NCBI RefSeq assembly: GCF_040802235.1
Contig: NC_133164.1
Coordinates: 110,440,302-110,504,301, forward strand
DNA: 64,000 nt
Source of the DNA: Manis javanica
Lineage: Eukaryota; Chordata; Mammalia; Pholidota; Manidae
Direction: 5' to 3'
The position numbers and the translations under genes were made by a program. The notes beneath the pieces were generated by a model. That model had not been told where the DNA came from, did no database searches, and saw only the letters and a list, made by a program, of their open reading frames with translations. Shown piece after piece: positions 1 to 23,850 of the stretch (the first letter of the stretch is position 1; every line of letters begins with the position of its first letter).

Positions 1-1619
1 CCCAAGATAGTCACTTCTTCAATGGAGAGCAGTTAGCACAGGAGTGAGATGCGCATGCAGGCGGCCTTCCTCAAGGCTTTGAGCTGGTTTTGTCATTCCA
101 CAGTTAGAAATAGAGCCAGAGGTTCAGTGCTGGATGTCACGTCATCCAAAGAAACTGCAGCTGCAGTTTTTTTATTTTGTGATTTTTTTTTGCTGGTGGT
201 GGTGAGGATCTGGGGCCTACTTATAAATGTTTCAGATAAACAGACTGCAGTATTCACACAATCGTACACCAAGCAGAAAGGATACACCATACACCAGTGT
301 GCTGTGTACCCACGCACGCACACATACACCCCACCAGGGGGAGGCACCCTGTTAGAGCTGTAGTAAGTAGAAATTCTTACTGCACGTTCAGGAGAGCAGC
401 ATCTGATCTGGTTGTTTGGAAGACACCCTAGAAGGACTTGTAAGGGTCTGTGCAGTGGTAGGGAAGAGACTGGGCAGCGGCCCTGCAGGAAGATCCTTAG
501 GACCAGGCGCTAGGTAAGCTGAGGCCCATTCTCTACTGGGGAGATTCTGCCCTTGGGGGGGGGCAAAGATTGGAACTTGGAGGACAAAAAATGTTGGGTT
601 CTAATACTGGCTCAATCTCCAGTGTCCTCGTTAGCCTCTGTCCTGGGGGTCCCGGGGGTCCACCTTCCTGGGCGTTAGCCGCTGCCTCCGTAGCCTGATT
701 AATGCCTGTGCTTGGCCCCTAATTGTCGCAGGTGGGCATGGGGCAGGCAGGGCAAGACATCTGTTAGATGTACACCCCTGATTGGATGCACCCCGCTTCT
801 CCGATGAGCCGGCTGATAGCCCGCTGTGCCTCAGTGGGGCCTGCAGTGCAGCCATGAGCCATAGTCCCTCCCCGCTGTGGCGTTGATAGCTGAAGAAAGG
901 AAGCGTGAAGTGGGGGCACAACCAGAAACAGAACACTGCCCTGGTTAGACGTGCGCCAGCAGAGACTTACGTGCAAGGAGTCAAGCAGATCTCATGACAG
1001 GTGTGCGCTTTGCAGGCAGGCGACCTTGAGCTGGACCCCAGCGCCCTCCACTTCCTGCTGAGCCTCTGTCTTGCTGAGAAAATGGAGGCCATGTCACCTA
1101 CCTAATGACAGTTTGGGGATTGCCCCTGTGCCAAGCCTGCGCTCCACCTGGGCTGCAGGAAGCAGTCTGTAGTCCAGCTCCTGGCATCCAGTTCAAAAAG
1201 TGGATTTGGACCACAGCCTTTACTGCCCCTCCCGGAGTCAGAGTGTTTTCTGTGAGGAGCCCCACAGGGTGGAGGTTGAACACCATTCGAAGTTTGAACT
1301 TGGAGACAACAGTTGCCAGGCTTTGGGAGGATTTACCCCTAATATAGTGGCTTAGGGAGCAGTCCTGAAAACCGCCCTTCTCTGCCTGCCGTTGAGCCCC
1401 TGATCACTGCCTCCAGGAGAAACCGGAGGTGAGATTCTACCATCAGACTGGGCAGCTCCCCTGGACTAACTGCCTGCTTGGCCTCCTTACTTAGCATGGA
1501 TAATATGGTCCCCTTCCTGTGTGTTTTTTTGTTTGTTTGTTTGTTTTTATCTTTCAATACAGCTTTACTTACCTGATAAGCAAATACTAGAGAAAAGTAA
1601 AGCCAGTACAATAAAAATA

Positions 1620-1944
1620 CAGTTGGCCCTTGAACAATGTAGGTATGAACTGCACAGATTCACTTATACATTAACAGTAAAAATACTGGAAAATTTTTTG
1701 GAGATTTGCCACAATTTGAAAAACATTTTCTTTTCTCTGGCTTACTTTATTGTAAGGATGCAAAGTATAATACACGTAACATGCAAAATAAGTGTTAATT
1801 GACTGTATGTGTTATTAATAAAGCTTCCAGTCGATAACAGACTATTAATAGTTAAGTTTGGGGAATAAAAGTTATGTGCAGATTTTTGACTATGCGGGGG
1901 TGAGGTCAGTGCCTCTAACTCCCACATTATTCAAGGGTCAACTG
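1620..1944 (+). mobile_element. Tigger-type (Tc1/mariner) non-autonomous DNA transposon
   Basis: About 325 bp bounded by inverted ends: CAGTTGGCCCTTGAACAA on the left and TTATTCAAGGGTCAACTG on the right. TA dinucleotides on both sides (1618-1619 and 1945-1946) are the usual target duplication of this class. The ends resemble the Tigger2/MER28 group as I remember it, but the family name is tentative. There is no transposase frame. Confidence 0.85.
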
Positions 1945-1959
1945 TATTTAAAAATTCCG

Positions 1960-2450
1960 CATAGTTCCTACACCTGGAGAAAATTCACAATTAAAATTTT
2001 GATTTATATCTTCCAGAATTATTCTCTGTTAACACATGTATACAAGATTTTTTTTTTTTTCATTTTTTACAGAAGTGGAATTGTATAATGCATACAGTTT
2101 TAAATTACCAATCCTGGACACCTTCCCATGTCAGTAAATGTCAACCCATATCATTTTAACAGCTGCCCTGAATTCCATTCCACAGATGATACATTTTTTT
2201 ACCATGCTCTACTGGTAGGCATCTAGGCTATTTAAATATTTCACCATATAAACAGTATGATAGTTATAATTCCAAGAATATGTATTTTGTACACTTGACC
2301 AATATTTTTCCCTTGGTATAAATTCTGAGAGATTATTATGAAAAGGGATGTGCACATTGAAATTTTGATGCCTGTTGCTAAATTATCTTCCCAAAAGGTT
2401 AAGCCAGTTAGAGTCCCATTAACAGTGTAGGTAAGAAGCATTTCTGTACA
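1960..2450 (+). mobile_element. Ancient L1M-type LINE 3' fragment
   Basis: The block around 2145-2440 follows the old L1M 3' pattern: a small-island 'tactggtaggcatctaggctattt' type stretch, then a 'gctaaattatcttcccaaaaggtt' type stretch, then 'cccattaacagtgtaggt'. It is diverged and untranslatable. The borders are approximate. Confidence 0.6.
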
Positions 2451-4293
2451 TGCAGTAATAGTGGCTGGTTTTGCTCCTTTTTATCACTAGGTGCTGCTTT
2501 TAGAAGCACAAGAGGTGTTTTTCTCTTTAACCCCGCCCACCCTCTCTCTCACTGTGGTTGACACGTGTGCAATGGTTTTTTGGGAATGGCAACTCCCAGG
2601 AAAGGTTCTGTCTTAGTCCAGCTGAATTCTACTGAAAGCCTCTCAAGAAGCAGAACTGGGCGTGGATTTGTTAACTTGTCGTTTAGGGTGGATCTGATAG
2701 AAAAATTCAGTTACTAAAGGGAACAGCAAGGCAGTCTTCGAGGAGGAATAAATGGGGGAGAAAAGAAAACCCATCACAGGCTTATTAAAAACATTACAGA
2801 GGTGCAACTGAATATGGCTCACAAACTTCCAAAAACTAGTCAGAAGAATTTCTACTACAAGAAACATCCCCGCCTCACCCTATGTTAAGCAAAACTGTTT
2901 AACATCCTCATGAATTGCCATGGCCTGTACAGGACAGGAGTAGATCACTGCAGGCTAAAGCTGCGTGACATGGGGAGACAGCGTGGAAAAGGGACCTTGG
3001 ATGGTAAGGAGGGATTTGAAGAAAACTAAAAACATGGTGACAATTGAAGTCCATATTGGCGACAGTAAAGAATTGACTCAGCATTTTAGAATATGGAGTT
3101 CAGTTATATGGTAGGAGAACTAGATTTCTTCCCAAATAAAGAAGAAAACATATAAAGGGACTAGATGAGTGGTCAGTGTGCTGTGACTGTCCAAGCCGTC
3201 GCATTGTGAGTAAGAACAGTTATCGAGTGCTCTGTCAGGGAAGACTTTGGAGACAAGCCAGACCCACATATTCAGGTCAGAGGGGTGCAGTCTGCACTCA
3301 GGTGTGTGTGGCCAGGGTGGGGGGGGGGGGAATCCCTGAAAGTGGACCACTGCAAAAGCCAAAGAATTCATCACAGATTTGAATCTGTGTCCCTCAAGGT
3401 GGATGCAACCTGGAAAAATGTTCTGGAAAACCCTCTCTCTCAGGCTTGGCTTACTCTGAAATGCAGCTGGGTATGCATAGAAAAAACGAGCAAGAAGTCG
3501 CACCAAAGTACTGATGTGGTCACCTTTGGGTAGGGGAGTTGTGGGAAGTGTTTTTTCCTTCAAATTTCTATGAGAGTGAACATTTTATTTGTAAAATGCT
3601 AGCCCTGTCCCCACCCCTTCCCTTGTACTACCTGCTGCTCTGTACACAGTGACTTAAGCCAGGGCTGGCCGGTAGCTGGGGAGGAGGCCATGTCTTCACT
3701 TCAGCTGCGCTGCGCTTTCCAATCCTGGGAAGCTCCGAGGGAGGGAGCCGCCAGTATGATGAGTGGTGGGGGAGACAAGCAGCCGGGAAGGGGTTGGGGG
3801 GCGGGTGCACATACAAGGCTGGGTTCTCAGGATGGCAGGTAAATACATCCCTCAGCCTCATTCCAGAAGTTTCTTCCTTTTTATGTCCCTCTGTTTTGCT
3901 TCTTTGAAAGAAATTCCACGCATCTTTGTTTATGAGTGTAAAATCTAATTTATGGGAACAAATGAAATTCATTTGGGTCTCTATAGTCTTGATGAGTATG
4001 CCCTGTCTTTTCTGTTAAACATCATTAATTTCTTGACAAACAGATAGCAGATGAAAAAATGTTGCTCTTCTGCATTGTTGGTAATGTATGAGGAATAATT
4101 AAAACTCATAAATAACCATTAAAAATTTGCCTTTAATGATAACATCTCTAAACGTGTAATATCTTAACAATTTAAAAGCCTCATTAGACGTTCTCTTATA
4201 CCCAGAGCCCATTTGCTGAGAAATATTTCTGAATAAATTTTGCCTATCTTTTTATAGTAGGACATTAATACTCTGTAATAATGTGCAAAATGA

Positions 4294-16184
<11,891 letters not shown>

Positions 16185-16450
16185 ACGCCCCTTGCCTCGG
16201 GATGGTTGTTCATCAGCAAGTCCTGCTTGCACGTGCCTGACAGACTTTGCAGAGACGACGGCAGCAGTTGCACGGTGCGGCTTCTGGAGCAGAGCCTTTC
16301 CCGGGACTTGCCCAGGTTCAGCTGTGGGAACCCAGGCCAGTCGTGTTCCTGCATTTCCACCATGAATTATCAACTGGGTGATGTGTACACTAATTACATT
16401 TCAGAAGGACTTAGTTCTATTTATGTTGTGCCTCTGTAGGCAAAGCCCTT

Positions 16451-16456
16451 AATAAA
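16451..16456 (+). terminator. NEDD4L: Proximal poly(A) signal AATAAA
   Basis: Canonical hexamer 267 bases after the stop codon, in an AT-rich setting. It would produce a short-UTR isoform lacking the Pumilio motifs. Use of it is not shown by sequence alone. Confidence 0.45.
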
Positions 16457-18400
16457 TATTTTACATACTTTATAATGACAATGAATGGAATTAATCACTC
16501 TACAGGTATAGTATTACAGCTCATGTTTACTTTTTAAAATGATTTAGACCGATTTTCAGATCTTATTTCATTACAATTAAAGATGTCTCGTGTACTTGGA
16601 AAAGTGAGCATATTTTTTTTGTATATGAATTTCATACCAGGTTTAATGTCAGTGACATTTTTATTTTTGAAGTCCTTTGACATCCTTACCCCCTACTTTA
16701 TGAGACTTGGGAGACTGATTTTTGTCCAAAAAACTTCTACAGACAAGTACTTTGAGAGACTTTAAAATACAACATCAGGCATAATTATGATTCTTTTCCA
16801 TACTCAGAATGAAAAAAAACTGGATATTCCATTTTTTCATTCAAATCTAGCGTCATACAGGCTGAGAGAATTGTAACGTCATATGACAAATTTTGTGTTG
16901 ACTGGAAAGAATTACACCATTATTCTTCAGAAGTGATCATGTGTGCTATGTATTAGATGTTTGAGACAGGATTGGACTCATTTCTCACAACAGAAATTAT
17001 GTAACCCTTCCTGAAGCTGTACAGTCATTCTTTTATTATAGTTTCCTCTTTGCTGTTCGTAATAGAGACATTTGAATGAAACTTGGCACTCCTTGATTTG
17101 AAACTGTGGAAACCAGATTTGTTCTGTCTCCTATTTGTGTAGCATTTGCTGATGGTAGCTAAATAATCGATTTTTGTCCTAACTGCACCAATTCTGAAGG
17201 CACTTTATGTACTACATGGAGGTCATATCTGGTTTTGTTGATGTTCTGTTTTTTTTTTTTTATCATAGACATTAAATGTGATGATTATTTCTTCTCCCCG
17301 CACACATCTCTCCGGTGCACTATCAGTTGTGAATCTGGCTGATGGTGTATAAAACTGGATGTAAAGCTGAGCCTCTGCAGACCTGTCCTCAACAGTTGTT
17401 TTGTGATTTGTACTCGACTACAAAGATTAATTTAATATACACTTAATCTAACTGGGTTTTGTTACCTATGACATGTTGCATGCTTCAATACTGTGTACTG
17501 CTGAAGTTGTGTCCAGTCTGTGCTAGATTAGAAGTGAGAGAGATGATTTGATTGGCCCACTGTGGTCAAGCTGTTAAACTGGTAGTGGCTGGGGATTGAG
17601 TGCCCAAGCAGTTTGATTGTGCTGCTTGTAAGTCCTTGCTGCTGAATTCTGTCGCATTTTGAGAGAACGCCTGAGGCACTGTGGGAGCTCAGCAGCCTGG
17701 CTGTCCTTTCTGTATCTGTTGCACCAGGCGCTGCCTTAACAGTAGGAGGACAGCAAAGCTCTTGCCAGTCAGAGATAAGACAAAAAAATCGTGGCTTCAC
17801 AGCCTCATTTGTTAGAAAAGAAGGACCTTTGGGTATAAGAAATTCATCTGTACCCAGCTCTGGGTGGCTTGTGAGAAGCCATAACCGTTTGTGGCTGTAA
17901 ATGAGTTCCCCAAAGGGGTGCAGAGGTCTGAGGCGTCCAAGCTAGGTGTATTTCACCAGAGGGGAGGTTGGCCCCCTTTTGATACAGATTTTAAAGTATC
18001 CTGTAGTGAACAGAAAAAAATGTGTAATAGAAAGAGCAATATTGCTCATTATTTTTACCTACAGGTAGGATTTTTTTTTCCTTCAGTAATATAACAACTG
18101 TCTCAGTGGCAAAAACCACCTTTTCGTGACCCCTCATCGTCCAGTCAGCCTTGTTTTTAAGACGCTTGCCTAAGTCTGAGCAGTGTGCTTGGATGGCTGC
18201 TGCAGGTGGTGGTGTAATGATGGGGAAGAAAGCCCACAATTCTAGTCTAAGGCCTGGGATTCTTCTGTCATTTGTAAACTGTATATTCAAAAAAATAATC
18301 AGAATATTCTCTAAATGTGTATCAGGTTAAGTATTGAAAACATGAAAGAAAAAACCATCCTAAGAGAATCCCTCCTCCAGGAACAGATAAGAGTTATCAA

Positions 18401-18408
18401 TGTATATA
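18401..18408 (+). promoter_or_regulatory. NEDD4L: Pumilio-type element TGTATATA
   Basis: Exact match to UGUANAUA on the transcript strand, in the distal 3' UTR. Pumilio proteins bind this motif and usually lower mRNA stability or translation. Confidence 0.45.
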
Positions 18409-19906
18409 CCCTGGAAGGCATAGTTGTGAATGACAGTTCGGTTCATCTACCCCGTAATGTTGGATTTCAGTGACAGCTAGAGTTCTGGGTTAAGAGGTTT
18501 TGTTTTATCCAAGTAAGGTTCCCTAATTCTCAGCAGTTCTTGTGTTTCTCTCTTTGTCCACAGTAGCCCTGTATATTTTGTTTTCTCTAAATCCCGATGA
18601 CCACTCTCCATCCTCTTCACGACGTATTATTACAGATGGAAGCACAAAAAGGCGCAAGGAGCAGACTGCTGGGTCCTGGGCTCCAGCCCGCTCCGGTCAG
18701 CAGGCGTGGGGGAGGCGGGCGGGCTCACTTTTTCTAGTTGTCCTGAGCAGTTGTGCCATTCCCAAGTCCAAAGTCTCTGTCCAAAGAAGAAGTCCCTGTC
18801 TTCTTAGAAATTACCTGACCCTAGCATCTTTAGTTCTCTGAAGAAGGTACGGTTACTATGGGCCATTCTTCCATGAGGTTAAGAAGTTCCAGAGTTTACA
18901 TACTGCATGTTGACGGTCTAACGTGAGCCATCACAGCTGCCGTGCTGGGTTCGCAAAGCCTGCTCAGTGGCAATAGCTTTAACCAGCGGTCTGCTCTTCT
19001 CCCTGCTGCCTCTGAAGCAGGAGACAATGAAGCATCTGTTTTAAAGTAGAATTCAGCATCAGTACTCTCGTTTTCCTGAAACATTTTCTATTAGCTGCTT
19101 CCCTGTAGCCAGTCCCCTAGCAAATCACAAAGGTAAAGGATGCTTCTTCGATTTTTATTTCCAAGGCCCTTTGGTAGCTAACATCAGCTATTCCCCAAGG
19201 TGCCATGACAAGTGCCATAAAGAACCCGACCTGGATTGTTCCTTCCACAGAAAGGGACACATTCAGAGAAACAATTTGTAAAATATTTGGACCACTTTCT
19301 TCATCTCACTTTGTTAAATGGACAACACGTACCACTGCTGTTTCATCTTGCCAGATCTAAGTTGTCTCTCTTGAAAGCCAAGTTCACATGCAGCAGATTT
19401 CTAATTGTCCTAAAGGTTACTAGTTGTTTTAACACTTGAGTCTAGTACTTTTTCCTAAGTCTTGTTATCTCACTTCTGAAAATTTAAAATCAAAAGAGCC
19501 CAGGTTAATCAGTTCTAGAACCCCTGTCCACTGTACTAGCTCTCCTCTTTCTTTGCCTCTTTTCCACCCGCCCTGACTCCGCACGCCTGTCCTGGGAGTG
19601 CAGGGAGAGGAGTGGATGCTCTGTCTGGTATCATTTTCTGCCTTGCCAGTAGGGGGTGCTGCTGTGCAGGGTAACTGCCTGGCCTGCTCCCTTCCTAATC
19701 CTCCTGGGAGATCACGCACTACCTCTGTCTCAACAGGCTTTGGGGTACATCCTGATAGGTCATGTCAAAACTGCCAATTTCGGGTCTGAGATAGGTTTTT
19801 AACAATCCTGATAAACTCCACTTTGTACTTTAGATTTTAAAGGTGGTAAGAAAATGTGATATGCTTTGGACCACTATGTTTAATTTATCAAAGCCTTAAT
19901 GAACAG

Positions 19907-19914
19907 TGTATATA
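19907..19914 (+). promoter_or_regulatory. NEDD4L: Pumilio-type element TGTATATA
   Basis: Second exact UGUANAUA match on the transcript strand of the 3' UTR. Confidence 0.45.
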
Positions 19915-20387
19915 CACTTGCATACGCTCACCACAACCCCAGAATGTTTTCAGTGTGTCTGAGACAGTGTTACAGTGTTAGAGGACATGAGCTTGTATGT
20001 TTTGTTGTAGAAAAGGATAACTTTCTGTTTGTATGAAATTTTCCAAGAACTCTCATTAGACATGTATCCTTCATTAAAGGTGTTATGTGCAAAGCAACGC
20101 ATGTTTAAAATGCATGACTTTTGTTTGTTGGTTTTATGTGTATAAGGAGTAACAATAGGAATCTAACGACATTGGCTGCAGACCTCTGTGTATTGCATTC
20201 TCAAACCTTGATTCAGTGCATTGAAAGCCTTCCTCATGACCATTACCTGAGTCTACAGACATCTGCGTTCCTGTGTAAGCCTGTTTGCCCTCTTACTCAG
20301 ATTAATTTCACTTAGATTGTCACAGTTTCCTTCATGTTAACTTTGCATAACTTTGTTCTTTACTACTGCGTATGTTATACATATATA

Positions 20388-20420
20388 TGTACATATGCTG
20401 TCCAAATATATATGTATATA
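20388..20420 (+). promoter_or_regulatory. NEDD4L: Paired Pumilio-type elements
   Basis: TGTACATA at 20388-20395 and TGTATATA at 20413-20420, 17 bases apart, in an AT-alternating stretch. Close pairs of such sites are typical of strong Pumilio targets, but low complexity could also explain them. Confidence 0.45.
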
Positions 20421-20985
20421 TTTGTATAGCATTTTTATGCCTTTCTTGAGTAATCTGGTTTCGAAAGGGAATGAGAGCTTAGTTCCTTCTACAGTTTTCT
20501 CCAAGCCGTGTCCTGAGAATTCTGACCCTCAGAGCCTGAGAGAACGCCAGGAAGAGAATGTTTAATGCTGTCATTTCTTAATTCAGTATCTATTATCAAA
20601 TGAAACATGAAAAAAACAGTGACTTTTAAGGTGAAAGCTTCAAGCATTCCAAATGAATTCTCAATGTTTCCTAACTTTTTATTGTAAAGCCACCTCCTAC
20701 TCTAAAGCCAAGTACTATTTGATACCATGATTAAAAGCGAAACTACTTGGAAATTTTTTAAAGACAACTTACGGATAATGCTCATTTTCACAATCAGAGT
20801 AGCTTATAAAATATGGTTGAATTTGATACACACAGGAAAAGTTTTGTTTTAAGAACAAGTCCTTTTTGCTTTTCATTTTTCTTGAGAGAGCTAAAGAGAA
20901 ATGGTAGATTGTCTTCCTGACAGCAAAAAAGTACTGTGACAAAATGAAGTCATTGTAAAGAAGTGATGCAACTTGTCAAATATTT

Positions 20986-20991
20986 AATAAA
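20986..20991 (+). terminator. NEDD4L: Distal poly(A) signal AATAAA of NEDD4L
   Basis: AATAAA in 'tatttaataaagaattatgg', with a GT-rich stretch 'gggttgtctg' about 40 bases downstream as a plausible downstream element. It matches the expected end of the long NEDD4L transcript. Confidence 0.7.
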
Positions 20992-22039
20992 GAATTATGG
21001 AAGCTGGAACATTTTCTACAAGTATTATGGGTTGTCTGATTTAAAGCTTCTTCGTGAATGCATCAGCTTAATTGTTTCAGGAGTTTAAGTGCCTGCAGAT
21101 TTACGGTACGTTCATTTCCTTATTCTCCTTTAAAGTTCTGCACCTTTAAAGGCCTTATTAAAGGCTGCCCAAACCTCATGGCTAAAGCTTATTGGGACGC
21201 ACATCTATTGTTATTCATCCATCTTTTTATTAAACTTGATAATTTCTTTACATAACACTTAAGAAATCCAATATGCGTCCCCTGGGAAGGCATATTTCAC
21301 CTCTAGTTTTTATCCTACTAACCCTCAATTTATGCGAGTTAATGAGACTCAGTAGTAAAGCCCAAGGTGGTTCTCAAAAGAACGATGCCATCAAAATTCA
21401 GATCTCATGTCAATACCCTGTTAAAACTCAAGACTCAAAACTTTTTCCTTTTTCCTTAGTAAAAGCTGCCTCTTGATGGCCTTAACCTGTCCCCCAGGGG
21501 ACAGCCAGGAGGTAACAGCCAAGCTGAACATCATTTAGTGCTTGGTTTCTAGCAACCTATCTGTTGCAGTTAGAGGTAGAGGGCATCTTGCTGGAAAGGT
21601 GTCAGCATCATTGTGTGTTCCTGCTGCCTCTCCAGCCTCACAAACGTACGAGGGAGGTATGGGCATGGAGAGTGGCCTTGCTTAGAGAAAAACAAAAAAT
21701 AGACGAATAAATGATCATTCACCAGTTACACAGTTGCTCAGTTAACAAGCAGTTAACCTGCTCTGAAGTCCATGGGTGACCTCTTCCGGTAAAGCCCCTG
21801 GTAACAGTGTTGTATCCTTAGGAAGAGTGGGCATCCAGGAATTCTGATTCCCGTGAGGAATTCTCTTGAGGAGCTGCACTGAGAGGCCCCTGGTCGTCAC
21901 AGAGTGCACACCCTTGTGGTGCTTCCTCACCGAGGCGAGAACCTCCTCCAAACGGTGAGTTTCTAGAGAACTTCAGCTTTGGGACCTCTCGGCAAGTGTT
22001 TATAGGACTTGAACTGGATAGGAAAACAAGTTGATCATG

Positions 22040-23600
22040 ACCTAAGGCCCAGACGGACTCCTCCGTAGGTAGATTTCAGGACCCTGTCGCTACCTGGGGG
22101 ACACCCACTGGTGAGGACTAGGCAGGGTGGGAACTTTGTAGGGCTGACCTCAGACTGGACTGCAAGAAAGTAAGTTGGCCCCAGTCCCCTCCTGCCCAGC
22201 TCCCGTCCCAACCAGTGTCCCCATGTTGTCCATGTGCCTCCATCCCTTTTCCCTAGTGGGGCTCCCAAGTGGGGCCTGGCCATGTTGCCAAGCAGACTGC
22301 TAGTCACAGGTGACAGGAGAAACTCTGCAGAGTGGAGGGCAACTGCCCTGTGCCTCAGGGCAGAGCGGGTGTCCCTCAGCTGGGGCCTTCTGTACTCGGT
22401 TCTTCAGGGAGAGGCCAGAAGCTGCCCTTGTGCTGCACCCTCGCCCTGGCCCACCTGCACACAGCGTCCCACAGGAGATCGTGGCTCCTCTGTGGTCACT
22501 TACTGGGCTTGCAGCCTGAGCTGGCTGTTCTGCGTCCTGTTCATGGCCAGGTGCTGAGCAAACTTGCCATTTCCGGGGCGCCCTTGCAGCTCATGGCTGG
22601 AGTACCGCTGTCCAGGCGCATTGCTCCCTGTGGGAATGGGATCAGAGTGGGGGGGTGGGAGGGGAAGGGGAACCCAGGTTCTCTCTCTGAGGGAAGGGCT
22701 AACCTGCAGACGGGTCAGCCTGGAAAGGGTGCAGGGTGTTCACCCCCTAAGTGAACAGACTGCTCAGAAGGTGCTGGGAAGTCGTACAGGAAGGGTGCAT
22801 CCCAACGTGACTGCAGGAAAATTATACATTTGGGCAATTTCCAGGCAAGACCCTGCCATGGGAGCTCTACATCCAGTTCCTGGCACATGGAAATTAACCG
22901 GGTTCAGCCCTGCTTGGCCTGGCCCAGCCGAAGGAGGAGCCGAGCTAAAGAGGAGTCCACTCTGCGTGGCACCCAGGGTGGCTGTGGCCGTGCGGGCGCG
23001 GGGCTCTCACCCTTGATCGTTCCATAGGTGCCTGTGCTGTTAACCTAGAGAACCGGATTGCCCTCCCTTGTTACCCTCGGGAACTGCCCTTCCCTGCAGA
23101 GACACCAAGTGGCAATGACCCTAGGTCCTCATTCCTGGGAACTGGAGGCCCACCCGGAGGCGGCAACTGTCTGTGGGCCCAGGGTGCTTGCCTCACCCCA
23201 TCGCCTCCTCTTAGTGGCTTGTCTGTGGCAGAGGGGTGCTTGTCACTGAGCCCAGGAGAGAAAGGAGGGCAGGAAGGACACAGATGGCCCATCCTGGGAC
23301 AGACACACTCAGCCTGGATGCCACCCCTGGCCCAGCCAGGCCTGAAGACAGGGTCAGACCCTGCAGCTTCCCATATCAGACAAAACCTGGGTTTTCAAGG
23401 GAACCCTGAAAGCACATGAAGCTAGTCTCTCCCTAATCACACAGCAGGGAGGGAGAGAGCCCTGGCCCTCGGCCTCGGGTGGGGCAGTGGGCCTGTGGAA
23501 GGAAGGGCCAGGGCACAAAGGGGCACTGGGTGCACTCAGGCCCTGCACCCTAGGCGCCTCTCACCTACAGGCCCCTGAAGATCTGGGCAGAGACTCGATA
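22040..23600. other. GC-rich unexplained stretch
   Basis: This part is clearly richer in G and C than the flanks, with CpG present but sparse. Several overlapping frames of 60-150 codons arise from the composition. I recognise no protein, RNA or repeat family here. Confidence 0.5.
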
Positions 23601-23739
23601 CCCTGAACAACAGAAAGAGCTTAAGTCAAGCTCAGGTCAGGCATCCTCCCGGCTGCAAACATCTGCAGCAAATCTTGTCTCTCCATAATAGGGGCCAGAG
23701 CCCACCACTCCTGGGTTCCGTTGTCTTCTTCAAAATGTC

Positions 23740-23850
23740 CAAAGCAACCTAACAAGATAGATATTAGTAGGCCCAATTTACATACAAGGAAACGCACTAG
23801 GAGGTTAAAAAACTGGCAGAGGGATGATCTGAACCCAGATTATCCGGCAC
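23740..23850 (-). mobile_element. MIR SINE fragment
   Basis: Reads 'ggcccaatttacatacaaggaaac', 'ggatgatctgaacccagatta', following the reverse MIR pattern; diverged. Confidence 0.5.

Larger units (their letters stand above)
16185..21010 (+). other. NEDD4L: NEDD4L 3' UTR (~4.8 kb)
   Basis: Untranslated, continuous with the last coding exon. It is AT-rich and contains no repeat that I recognise, unlike the introns and the intergenic DNA, which suggests selection to keep it intact. A proximal AATAAA at 16451 would give a UTR of about 280 bases. The distal AATAAA at 20986, followed by a GT-rich stretch, gives the long form. Four UGUANAUA motifs lie in the distal part. The exact cleavage position is inferred. 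Confidence 0.75.

Noticed and set aside
1105-1347. 80-codon frame in the first intron, considered as an extra NEDD4L exon
   Set aside because: It does not encode the HECT segment expected before TYQVDL and lacks suitable splice sites in frame.
22332-23016. Overlapping 140- and 150-codon frames
   Set aside because: They arise in a GC-rich stretch where stop codons are rare; no domain, no splice context, no similarity recognised.
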